Shown: positions 26,956 through 39,171 of the stretch, piece after piece
Numbering within the stretch: the stretch's first letter is position 1
How the letters are laid out: each line of letters starts with the position of its first letter
NCBI GenBank assembly: GCA_013400155.1
Contig: VXBM01000341.1
Span: 458,981-522,980 of the forward strand
DNA from: Helopsaltes ochotensis
Taxonomy: Eukaryota > Chordata > Aves > Passeriformes > Locustellidae
Direction of reading: 5' to 3'
DNA: 64,000 bases
Made by a program: the position numbers and the translations under genes
The notes under the pieces: generated by a model
Databases searched by the model: none
Told to the model about the DNA's origin: nothing
The model's input: only the letters and a program-made list of their open reading frames with translations

Positions 26956-29900
26956 TTTACTGCCCTTATTTATTTCTTTGTAGAGGATCAGAGGTGTGAA
27001 CAACATCGCTCAATAGGTGGGAAAGGGCTAAGAAACATGTCCTCGCTACAGACCCTATAATTTAGAAGCAAATTGTGCATTCACAGGACAGTGCATTTCA
27101 TTAAGTTGTCTTATTGGTCTAATAATTGCTTGTCTAATAAATGAGCTTGCTTTCTATGTTAAAGTTCTGTTCTTTGAATACTGACCTCATTCTTTTGTCA
27201 AGTACAGCATGCAGGGGTTATATTTTGTGTTCATACAATACGGAGTGGCAGCTCTCCTTTCTGAGCATGCATCTCTCTTGCCTTTGCCAGAGAAAAATGG
27301 TAAAGAAAATTGCATACTCTATCATAAAGGTGCATTAGCTAATTTGGAAATAATTTTGAGAAGTACCTATCTCATATTTGTGGGTTTAATTAAATATTAT
27401 CTCCAAGTAAGTAAATGTGTCTGTTACACAGGATCCGGTTGCAGATCAAGGTCTGCAACTGTGATTTTCTAAACCCTGCACAGTTGTACTGAAACTAAGC
27501 CTGACAGTTGCTGAATTACATCTGGTATGCTAGTACTGCTACAGAAAGGCATGCTATAACGTCTCCAGGGACGGGCAAAATTTTATGCATTGTTTCTACA
27601 ACTCTCTAAACTGCTTCCATTGATTTTAGAATAACCAAGAGAGGAAACAAAGCTGCCTGCCTAACAAACCAAGGAAAGCATCCGTGACCAGCTGGATCAT
27701 GTTCTCTCCACATTTCTGGTTTTACTGGCTGTCCAGTAGAGGTCTTGGAGAGTTCTGTTATTGCTTGCAGACACAGGAAATTTTCTGAAAAGCGTGTAGC
27801 ATGATGCAGGCACCACAACAGGGATGCTCATGAACCTGTGAAGTCTGGGGACCACAAACAATGAAACTTTGCTCTGTGCCATAGAATGAAGGCACAGACA
27901 GATGGGAGACTGCTCTGGATTGTTCACTCCCATGTTTAGCAGGAGCACTTGTGTGAAGAACTTTGCTTATGTCTTGCTGAGGAACACCAGGAATGGGTAA
28001 TAACATCAGGCAGAGTCCCTGCTTGTGGGAGACTCGATGACGTGGCTTAAATGTAAAATCCCTCTTCTGGACTGGATTTTTTACAGCTGCTGGGAAGGGT
28101 AAATAGCATGACAGCTTTGTGCTGCTCACTGGGATTTCAAGTGATAACTTGTGTAGTTTTCTTGCTCTATGTTTGTGTTCAGGCCATCTGTGCAATACCA
28201 ATCATGGATTCTCCTCTCCTCACAAGAGAAGGACCCAAAAATCAGACTGCAGCTGGAAATCAGTTTTTCTTACTACTTCACCTATTGTAAGATAATGTTG
28301 TGTTAGATGCCTTCAAATTTATTCCCGGGGACTGCTCTGAGAGGATTAACAGAGGTGTGAATCATGGATTTGGAGCTTATGAGAAAGTGGCAGCTAGATT
28401 TTTGTGAGCCATTTGAGATTTTTAAGCATTTGCTTGTGTGATGAATCCTAAATCTTCTGAATGGTTACTCATCTAATATTTTAATAAGAGAAAAAACAAA
28501 AAAGCTGGGCAGTGTTAAGCATTTAACAAGGGAGGGGAAGCCTCAGTAGACAGCAGAAGTGTGGTAACTTGAGCACAACCCTCTTTACCACAGCTGTTTG
28601 AACTGCAGACCAATGTGAGTTAATTAAAGCTCAGGCAGAAGATGTGTGTGCTGTGAAACAAGACTGGAGCATGTGGCTTCTTAATGAAGCTGTGGTATCC
28701 ATCATGGACAAAGTGCTCAACAGACAGCAATTTGCTGCTTCAGGGACTCTGTAAACTGCTGCTCATCTACTCCTTTCTTGCTGCAGCAGCTGATTTTGCT
28801 CAGGTGTCTCAGGTTAATTTTGCATGTGTCTCAGGGCAGCTGCATTTCAGATACCTGAAATTGATTAAATGTATAGGGCAGCAAGGCAGGGCTCCCAGAA
28901 ATGAAGGACTTCAAACGAGAGGCTTTGGGTGATTAGAAACCTGTGCTCTGCAATGCCTCTGTATCATTCTGAATGCTGGTGCACTTAACCTACTTGAACA
29001 CCCTTTGGGGGCAGGACCAGCTCAGTGTCACACAGCTCTGCTGCACTCTGTAGCTGCAGGAGTTTCATGAGGAAGAGCCAAACCAGAGCCCAGGCGAGCA
29101 GCTGAAGCTTTGAGCCATGTAATTCTTGCTGCATACCACAACTTTGCCTGCATGTTGAAACTGATGCAGTGAGAGCCAACTCAGGTGGTGTTGGCACATG
29201 GTCTTCCTAGGCTCCTCTCTCAGAAACTGCAAAAATCTGGTTCGTGGTGGGAGCTTTGTGTCTTGGGATGGTCTAAAGAGATGGTGGAGCCTCAGTGACT
29301 GCAGAAGCAAAGAGATATTGTTACCTGATCTATAAATTCTTGAGACATTATGGGGGAAATGCTGAACCAAAAACTTGGTCGTTGAGATAAACGACTTTCT
29401 TTCAAACAGTTCTTGAAAAATTATTGATTTAACTTCTACTGAGTAGTCAGCATTTGCATTTCTTGCTACTGCCAGTGTCTGGATCAGAGACACACAGTTT
29501 CAGAAGCCTAGGCTCACTAGGCATATCACTGTTCTTTTGTCTACTCCACTTAACTGAGATTTTTCCGCTGAAGTGTGTGAATCTCCACATACCAGAAGTA
29601 ATTCTATCACTAGGGAGTTTAACCTTTCCACTGCAAGTGAAGCACCTGAAATTCAGCTAAATAATGTCCTTAAGGGACAGTAGGTTGAATTAAAATTGTC
29701 CAAGATTGTTTTGGTGTCTGCTCAACAGGTTAGGCAGCTGGGTATAGATTAAAATGGAAACTGGACATTAGAGATAACAGGATTCAAATTTTATGTCAGA
29801 TACTCCTCTTTGCTCCTCTGAAATTTGCTGATCTAAAGACTATTGGAGTCCCTGATCCTTTAAGTAAGCTTTCCTCATGCTGTTCCTAGCATTGATGCTT

Positions 29901-32900
29901 CCTTCCTGGCTGAGGGGTTTTTGGTGTCACTGCATATCCAGCATAAGACATGAAAAATGCTTTGGACACCCTTAAAAGCACTGGAGAATGTGTTTCTACC
30001 TGTCTTTGGTCTTCTGTTTATACCAGTGCAGAATTAAGTTTGGGATTTATTTTTGGGGAGCGAGTGATCCACGAGGAAGGTGAAAGAACATCCCTCCTGC
30101 TTTACATACAACAGACGTGATTGCAACAGGCAATTCACCAGTGGGAAGTGTTTCTTTAGTGAAGGTCATGAAATACCCCATAGAGAATGGAGTAGGCATC
30201 TGCTTGAGTGGGTTGGCTCAGCTTTCTGCTTCAGAGTGGCAGAACACTTCAGCAGTTGTTCTGAAGTTATGCAAGAAATAATTTGGGGATTGGATGGCGT
30301 TGAGCTCCTCCCCAAAGCCAAACCGAAGCCTTGATGCCCCACTTCTCTGTCGATTTCATGCTAAATTGAGTCAAACATTTAGACTGGCCTGTGTCAGCAA
30401 ATACCTTCCCAGCCGGAAGTGCATAGCTGTGCCTCTCTGAAAAATTAAGTTTTCTCTAGGGATCCCAGTGGCTCTGCCCCCGCTGAAAGTTTTGACTGTT
30501 GAACCCTGTGGTGCCTCTCGTGGGAGCAGGGCTGGAAGCCGAGCTTTTCTCCACTGGTCAGAGCAATTTTGGGTGGGCAGCACCTTGCATCTCTGAAGTG
30601 CTGGAGCATTTACCTTTTCAGATTGATTCTGATGGGAATGCTGTGTGAGGAAAAGCACAAAACTCTATGTCCAATATTTTATTCATTCATGAAAAACATG
30701 TTTTTGATCTCTTTAGAGAAACCAATTACTTTTAAGCTTACCTGTTCTCGCAGAAAAGCTCAGTAGGAGTTGGAAATATACTAATTTATAACAAGCTTCA
30801 TGCTGCTATGTAAAATTTAGCAGTCTGGTGCCAACACTGAAAATTTCTGGAATGTAATTATTCCCTCAATTCTACTTGGTAGTTTAAGCAAAAGTTATAG
30901 AAACAAGATTATACTATTTAAACATTCAGAAGGTGGCTATAACTGTTCATTTAGGATCTGTTATACTTCTGTAGGGCCTATTTCTTTTATACTTCTTGCA
31001 ATTTGGAAAGATTTTCTGGAGAAAAGGGAAAATATTTGTTTTGAACCACCTCTGCTTCCAGCATTTGAACTACCTAATACTCACAGAAACCTGCTTTTAA
31101 ATGTCACTGAAAGTTATTACACTGTTTCTAGCTATTATATTTGTGCTGTTGAAGGCAAAGGTATCAAACAGGATAAAAAGTGGAACTTCACAAGCTGTTT
31201 TTTATTGTCCAAACTAAAAGAAAAAATAAGATACACAATGAAAAAAAAAATCCACTCTTGAAAACTAAGCCTGTTGTCATACAAGAGCTTTGTTTTAAAC
31301 TAGTACTGATTCTTTAAAGCTTTGGAAATAAAGCAAGGATTCTGAGCTTAGGCAAGATGAAGCCCACACAAACCTGTTCAGCTGAAGTTCAGGCAGTGTC
31401 TCTATAAGAGCCAACAATTGGAAAGCAGTTTGAATCTATTGCTTGATAAATTGAGAGTTAACTGGTGTGTTTTTAAGCAGAACCCAACCTATGCTGTGTT
31501 CTCTTTAAATGTGTTCACTGATGAGTAACTGAACATGTGTTTGGGTGGGAATTGGGTCTGCGTAGGTATCTAATTGATCTGTAGATGCTAAAAGTAGTTA
31601 AGTGTTCAGGTGCAGAGAGGACAGAGTCCATTTCTACAGGAGGAAATGAGGTGTTTTCAGTACTGAGAAAGGTGCTGCTTCTCCTTGTACTGCTGGCAAT
31701 TAACTTGAATCACACCTTTGTGTTGAGTGGTAATAAGGAGCATGGTCAGAAAATCGGATTCAGAGGAAAGCTGTCTCTGCTCTGCAGCACTGTTACTGCA
31801 GGAATCTTTGAAGAGGCTGGATGAGGGCAGTATTTTCTTGCTGCAGAAACAGAAGAGGTGTTAGGATAAGGTGGGGTTGGATGTTTAGATGAAGCAAAGG
31901 AGAGAAAAGTCCCTCCCTACAGCTAAGTTTGGAGGCAGGAGGGGGAGACTGGAAAATGTCTGCAAATTGAAAATAAGATCAAGACTGGCCCAGAGCTCAG
32001 GAAAGTCAATAGGAGCTCTATAGAAGCTGGAGAAAAGTGTATGTCCTTTTTTTTTTTTTAATGTTTGTTTAAAATGTGACAGGGACAATAGGGGTGTACG
32101 TGGAATTGAATCTCAAGGTGTAACTTTGTGTTAGACCTGTGTGGTTGAGCTATTTCTCCTGCACAGTTGTGGAAGTGAGCAGTGTCTGGGTGTTCATCAG
32201 GCACACAGAGCAGCCACTAGCTGGAAAGCAGAGTTCATGCCCATATGAGGAGAATAAAGAAGTTGCAGAGAATTTTAAGGCACTCTGATACAAGGAGGCC
32301 ACTCTTTTTGTACTTGGATTTGAAGAAATTTTCAGAGCATTGTTATGGTAAATAAAAATGTAAACAGTACAGATCGGAAAGGTCTTGCATCATTAAAGTG
32401 CACAAACAAATTGTTGCTAATTTCACTTTTCTTGTTGTTCTGACATGTTGAAAAGGTCTTCCCAAACACTTCTAAATGCTCATGTTCCCTTCTCCCATAA
32501 AATTGACTTTTATAATCCTGTATCTCCTGATCCTAGAACTCTTAGAAATACGCAACTTTGGCAGTATCAGACCAAATAAAAGCTGTGGGAATCCTGACTA
32601 TCACTAGCACAGCTGATGACGTGAGTGTTAATTAAAAAACAGCAACAAAAACTTGTCTGAAAACCTTTTCTCCTGTGTCTTAGTTCATTCCAAGAAGTCA
32701 AGATGAACTGGACTATACCAACAGCTGCAGTTAACCTTTCTTATATGCCAAAAAGGGTTGGAATTTGCAGCAAGAAACTCATGGGGAAAGGCAGACTTAA
32801 TTCTCCATCTGTGCAGAAGTAATCCCAGAGCTCCTGCCCTGGGGTGGTGATTCTGGTGGGTGGGTGAGAAGACTGCTGAGTTTGTGCCAATGATCAAGAT

Positions 32901-34409
32901 CTTTAAATAACTGTCTCCCCATAGGTTAGAGAAGGGCTTGGAACAGGGGAGAGCTGCTCACCCACCTGCTGGCCTTGTTCCCTGTGACAGCACCCTGAAC
33001 CAGGAACACTGGAGGGAACCAAGGCAGAGCTGGTTTGGGCTGGGGCTGAGCACACCTGCAGGAGGAGGCAGCAGTGACAGGGTCTGGTGGTGATCAGCAG
33101 CCTAGGGTGGGTCAGGCTTTACTGGCAGCAGCTGGGGTGGCACCTCTTGTCATGCTCATCCCAGGTGTGCTGCGTGCACAGATGGAAAGAGAGAATCCCT
33201 GAGTTTCTTTCTCTGACAGCAGATTCACAAGAATTTCTGTGGCTGAGAGAATGGGAGGGAATTGCTTAGCCCAGCTGCTGATTTCAGTGGATTTTCCTCT
33301 GTAACAGGATTACTCTGGTCCTTGGTGGCATTTGTTTCTCCTTCCAAGTGTCTGAATTGAAGCCATGGAAATTACATACAAAGTAGTGTTTTGCTTCTGC
33401 AAAATACTGTAAAGGGCATAATGTGCCCTCCCATGAGATGGGAGAGTTGGATTCTCAGGGTGAGAAGAGACACACTTCATTCATTAGCAATAGTGGCTGC
33501 TGAAGTTGGTTGGTAAATGCACAGAATATTGGGGTGCTGTCTGCATAGAATAAACTTCTTTTCCTTTAAGTCACTCCTCATTATGGGAGAAAACATGATA
33601 ATTTGAAAATTAATGTGTTTTTGACTAAACAAATCTACCATCCTTGCTCTTTTGCCTTCAAACACCTTTGTGTAGTAGCACCTTTAAAGACCATTTCTGG
33701 CAATTATAGTTACACAATATAAATCTGCTGAGATTAAGGTCTAAGACAATAAGAAAGAATGATGAGGATTTGCATATGTATGATGCTCCTGTTGCTTGCC
33801 CACTGAATGGGAAACCTTCCAACGAGTATCACTATTGATTCTTGGCTCCCAACCTGGAGGAAAATTTTTGAAATTTGTGGTTTTGCAAAATACCTGTTTG
33901 AAGAGATGGCTTCAAGACAAGGAAAATAAATTATTTTAATAATACTCCTATTTGAACAGGAGCCATATATTGCAATTGCCATGAAAAGGAAGCAAGGAAA
34001 ATGCTGAACTTTCTAGGAGAGTTCTCAGTTCTCCAGTTTATGCCTTTTGGCATCCATTATTCATGGGCTGTCCCACATTTACCCTTGCAAAATGTATTCA
34101 CTCTTTCCTCTTCCCCTATGCTTCATTCCAAATTAGCCTTTTTATTTTTTTTCCTGAGGTACTGTCATAGCATATACAGTACATAAGGCTAGAAAAGCTT
34201 TAGGAATATAATTGACCTGTATGAATTATTTTCAGAAAGGCCCAAAACTCACTCACTACAAGCAAAGAGAAACGGGCAAGGCTATGGGTGTTGCAGAGTG
34301 ATTGAGGAAACCCTGAGTAGTGTTTATTAGAATCTACCTTCACTGATGAGATGTCTGGACTGCTCAGATCTGTTCCCTCCTGTGAGTTGGGGAAGTCACA
34401 ACAGTGTCA
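26956..34409. other. Unannotated DNA, GC-richer at 32.93-33.26 kb
   Basis: No gene or transposon is recognised. A 13-base T run lies at 32047-32059. The stretch from about 32930 to 33260 is noticeably GC-richer than its flanks but matches nothing that I know. Open frames here, including 147 codons on the minus strand at 27758-28201, show no domain or splice support. Confidence 0.5.
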
Positions 34410-35313
34410 CTCAGTGAGGAGAGGTGTCCCTCAGGGGTCTGCAGTGTGACTGAGACCTTGAATGCCTTTGCCAGTTACGTGATGGGACTGAATGCACCTG
34501 CAGTGAATTTGGACAAGCTCCAGCACTGGCCCCTGGGCCCCTTAGGAGGTTCACCAAGGCCAAGCCCGGTGTCCTACACCTGTGTCAGGGCAATCCCTAG
34601 TCATCAACACAGGATGAGCAGCTGGAGAGCAGCCCTGCCCCGAAGGACTTGGGGATGCTGATGGAGGAGAGGCTGGACATGAGCTGGCACTGTGCACTCA
34701 CAGACTAGAAAATACACTGTGTCCTGGGCTGCATTAAAAGAGGAGTGGCCAGCAGGGTGAGGGAGGGGATTCTGCCCTCTTCTCTGCTCTGGTGAGACCC
34801 TGGAGTGCTGCATCCAGCTCCTGGATCCTCAGCATAGGAAAAATAAGGATCTGTTAGAGTGGGTCGGGAGGAGGACCATGACAATGGTCAAAGGCAGGGA
34901 AAGCCTTTCCTACAAAGATAAGCTGTGAGAGTTGGGGATATTGAGTCTGGGGAAGAGAAGCCCTTGGGCAGAACCTTACTGCAGCCTTTCAGTTCCTGAA
35001 TGTGCTTATAAGAAAGATGGGGACGTATTTTCTTAGTTGGACCTTTGCAATAACGTGAGGGATAATGGCTTTGAGCTAAAACAGGGTAGATTCAGGCTAG
35101 ATACAAGGAATCATTTTTTTACATAGGTTGTGGTGAAACACGGGAATAGGTTGCTCAAAGAGGTGGTAGATGCCCCTGGAAACATTCAAGGTCAGCCTGA
35201 ATGGGACTTTGAGTAACCTGATCTAGTTCAAGATGTTCCTGCTTGCTCAGGGGAGTCGGACTAGATGATCCTTAAAAAGGTCCCTTCCAACCCAAATTCT
35301 TTAGTGATTCTAT
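34410..35313 (+). mobile_element. CR1 LINE, 3' fragment
   Basis: This is a decayed, 5'-truncated copy of CR1, the dominant non-LTR retrotransposon of birds. It starts within the reverse-transcriptase part of ORF2 (bases near 34425 still read GVPQGS, a typical RT motif), continues through the C-terminal ORF2 region (clear at about 34590-35100) and ends in the 3' UTR with tccctTCCAACCCAAA and a decayed attctatg-type tail at about 35280-35313. Sequence between the RT motif and about 34540 is shorter than expected, implying an internal deletion. Stops and frameshifts make it inactive. Confidence 0.93.
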
Positions 35314-38300
35314 TTTGTTTAAAGTGAACTGAAGAGGAAACTGTTATTGAAACCATGGGTATGGTCTTGCTAGCATAAATGCATTTACTGGCTTTCCAGA
35401 GCACTTACAAAGGATATGTCCTGTTTATTTAAGAACTAGATGACTATTTTTGGAAATAGCTTTTTGGACTTGATGCTAGGAATCCAAGCCCTTGGTATTA
35501 ATGCTTGACTGGCCCTGCCTTGCTGCCTTGAATGCACTCTAAGATAGGAGAAGGTGCTGAGCTCAGCTGCTCTCAGCTCAGTGCTGTCTTCAGATGGAAG
35601 CACTGATGTGTGCATGCACATGGGCACTGACAAAGAGGCACAGATCCTTGAAATCTGCTGGATGCTCAGTGTCATTAGCACTTCTGTTGCTGCCTCTAAG
35701 ACCAGAAATATTGTTGATATTTGACATGGCAATATTTTTTTTAATGTTGTCTCACCTTAAATGTCTCATGGCAGCCTGTGTCTATATCAAACACCTCTGT
35801 GCTACAAGTCATTTTAATGTCTACCACTAATGCTTTTTGAGGTATTTATCCTGTCAGTCTGATATTTTTTATTGTAGAGTTGCTTTCTGGAATGGTTAGC
35901 ACACTCTGATTTGATAAAACGTAATACATGCTCTCTTCTGACTGATTGTTTTTGTCACTCACTACATGTTTGTAGTTTCTTCAAAGGCACAGCCCTCTGA
36001 AATCTGCCAGGCAGTGCTGTGCTTCTGGCTGCCAGCTTTCATCAGCCGTGAGTAGAGAGAAAGCTGCCCTTTCCCAAATCACTTTACTTGCACTCATATT
36101 GCTTATATAATTTGTTTCTCTTAAGTGTTCATCTTTTTCTCTGGTGATCAGAGAGCCAGAAGCCTGTACTGCTCACTTCAGTTACTCTTCTGTGAACTGC
36201 TGAGCACTCTGGGTCTGAACAAACACCAAAGGTTTCCTTTTGTTTCCTTGCCTTTCTCTTTCACATAGCTATGTTCACAGGGTTAGATAATCCCTTTAGT
36301 CTAAAGAGAAAGGAGGTTTCAATATATTCTCCCTAATATGAATACAGAAATATTTATGGGTGTCTGCACTTCAGTGGTTTTAACAACTTTAATCCAGATT
36401 TGTGTATGCTGGAGTCCAACAGCTATATTTTTCCAACATAGAACTCCATAAGCTACCCCTACTAAACCCCCTCATGCCACTTCCCATGCCTCCATCACTC
36501 CCCAAAAATCCCAAACATTTCTCTTTCCACCCTATTCTTCCCCTCCATAGCTTACTAAACACTGTAATTATCTTCCTGTAAGAGGAAGATTCCCTCAAAG
36601 CCCTTATATTGTGTGTGCATTCAGGTTATCTGAGCATAACAGAACCAGTTCTTTCAAAGGAGTGGTGTGGAATACAGGTAGGACGACAACAGTGACCAGG
36701 TTCAGACAACAAGTTCGGGATTTGCCCCATTCACAACTGTCATCCAGTGAATTATAAATGAGAAATTGTTTTAATTTTTACCCCCATAATTCAGATCCTA
36801 CAACTCTACCCTTATTAACTTCAAGAATTTGCTTAGTTAAGAAATGTTTTGCATTTGGTGAGAACCTGTAAAAATTGCACCTAGAGAAAAACTTCCTTAT
36901 TTTGTGTACTGCTTTTCCTGTATGTTTTGGGAACTGTGGTGTGGGGTAGTTTTTGTGTTAGTGAGAGGTGCCACCTTCTCCACCTTACATATATTATCCT
37001 ATTTGTCTTTGAGTGGATCCCAGATCTCATCAATGGGTGAGCCTGCTTCTGATGCCAACAGCACCCTATCAACCCTTCCATTGCTCTTCAAATAATTTGG
37101 TCATTATCTCAGAAGTTTAGCCAAGCACTGTGGAAAAAGCAAGGCATATAAAATGTGAGAAAAAGAAACTAAGTGTAGTTAGTGAGAACGTATAATTGGA
37201 CATGTATTTGTCAAAGGGATCTAAAGGTGTGGGGTTAGATCGGTGTGAAAGTAGCAGCGCACAACCCTCCTGCTTCAGCCTGGGAGCTGAGGCTGAGATG
37301 GATGCTGATCCTGGAAGGGGTCAGAGGTTGATTCTGCTCAAAACTCCTTATCTTTGTTATGAGTGCTACAAGGACACATCAATATATTTCTTGTTCTACC
37401 GAACCTTTCTGGAACATTGCAAATGGCTGTTTCCTTGTCAAGTATCAAAGTCAGCTGGCGCAAGAAAATCCATCAGAAACACAAAGCGCAGTGGATTTCT
37501 ATATAAAGCTTGTCAAAAGTTGCCATCAAAGTGCAAGAAGGTCATTTAAACTTATATTGCTTTTCTTTTCTATGGTATGCATACTTAGCTGCTTTTAATT
37601 TACTTTTCCCTCTTCCTTGTTTTGCTGTTTTTCACTCCCACACAGGTTTTTATGATTTGATAAAGAACAGCCTGTTCTTACTGGAAGTGGAAAAAACAGG
37701 CTTCTTTTACTGGATATAAAAGGACTACCCCTCCCTTCCCAAAAGGGAACAAAAAAAAGCTCTAAAAAGGTTCAGTGGCTACATTGCCACTAAGTAAATG
37801 CCTATATTGGGGATGCTTGACCAAGATTTCAAAAAGAAGGAAAATGCAAAATTATTGAACTACTGATTACAGTTTTAAAACCACAAACCCATGGAAATAG
37901 CTGCTACTTGTTATTAAAATGTATGTCTGTTAATTTTAATGTGTCCTTTTGGGGAGAAGTTGCAATTCTTCATTTTTATACAAGTAAATATATATCTTTA
38001 TGAAGGAAAATGACCTTGATAATATGGTATAGCTAGTTTCCTAAAAAAACACCCCTTTTCATTAGTTTTAGCTACAGGTTTTTGTAGTAACTAAGCTGTC
38101 ACTGATAGTGCAAATGATACATTGTGAGAGATGGTTTGAAAAAATCAGTTTGTGTAACAGGCAAAAACTGTATGTTCATAACATTACAGAAAAGATGGGA
38201 ATGGAAAGAGAGAATTGAGACTTGATACAGAAGCAGGAGGAATTCACCATCCTGGATTTCAGAACATGAACGTGACAAAACAGTTCTGTATTAGTAAAAG

Positions 38301-38600
38301 CAAAGGTAATGAACATGAGGAAGAATCATCCCCTAATTGGATGTGTGCAGTGGTGGGCTTGGAATGAAATATTGTCATTCAGAAAAGAAATGGTGAAGGA
38401 TGTTTTCAGCCAGGACAAGAACTTGGAGGCCAAATGAAATAGAAGGTCTGAACAAAAATAACTCTGGAGGCAGTGTCAGCAATATAATTATGTGCAATGT
38501 AGAATGTGTTTTGAAGGCAAGAAATACAGATGGTTTGAAAAGGCCATGAAAGTAAGATCCATCAAGGGTTCCTAAGGAGAGGGCGGCAATGCAAACTCCT
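35314..38600. other. Unannotated DNA between CR1 and LTR
   Basis: No supported gene or further repeat is seen. A segment at about 37200-37560 carries an open frame of 117 codons with no recognised domain. The rest is AT-rich single-copy DNA. Confidence 0.55.
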
Positions 38601-39171
38601 TGTGCTGGTTTTGGCTGGGGCAGAGTTTTCTTCAAAGTAGCTGGTATGGAGCTGCATTTTGGATTTGTGCTGAAAGCAGCGTTGATAATTGAGATGCTTT
38701 TGTTACTGCTGGGCAGCGCTTACACAGAGTCAGGGCCTTTTCTGTTCCCCACCCCACCAGTGAGCAGCCTGGGGGTGCACAAGGAGCTGGGAGGGGACAG
38801 AGTCAGGACAGCTCACCCCAACTGACCACAGGGATACTCCAAACCATGTGGCACCTTGCTCACTATATACAGTTGGGAAAAAGGAATGGGGAGATGTTGG
38901 GAATGATGCTTGTTTTCTTAAGGAACCAGTTCATGTAATGGAGCTCTGCTCTCTTGGAGATAACTGAACATCTGCTGATGGGAAGAAACAAATTAATTCC
39001 TTGTTTTGCTTTGCTTATGTGTATGGCTTTTTCTTCACAGATCAAAGTGTCTTTATCTCAACCCATGAATTTTCCTACATTTACTCTTCTGATTGTCTCC
39101 CCATCCCACTGATGGAAGACTGAGTGAGAGCTGTGTGGTACTTAGGTGCCAGCTGGGGTTAAACCCTGAGA
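38601..39171 (+). mobile_element. ERVL-like solo LTR
   Basis: A 571-bp LTR begins TGTGCTGGTTTTGGCTGGG and ends near GGGGTTAAACCCTGAGA, matching from memory an LTR family abundant in songbirds. A TATA-like TATATA lies at 38864-38869, and a degraded polyadenylation hexamer (ATCAAA) lies at 39041-39046, where intact copies carry ATTAAA. The final CA is mutated to GA. Flanking bases (38596-38600 and 39172-39176) agree at only three of five positions, so the target duplication is eroded. No internal retroviral genes are adjacent, so it is a solo LTR. Confidence 0.85.

Noticed and set aside
27758..28201. 147-codon minus-strand frame
   Set aside because: No domain, no splice context, and overlapping frames of similar length on the same strand suggest chance.
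34404..34813. Open frames over the CR1 element as host genes
   Set aside because: They are shadows of the decayed CR1 ORF2, as shown by the CR1 3' end downstream.
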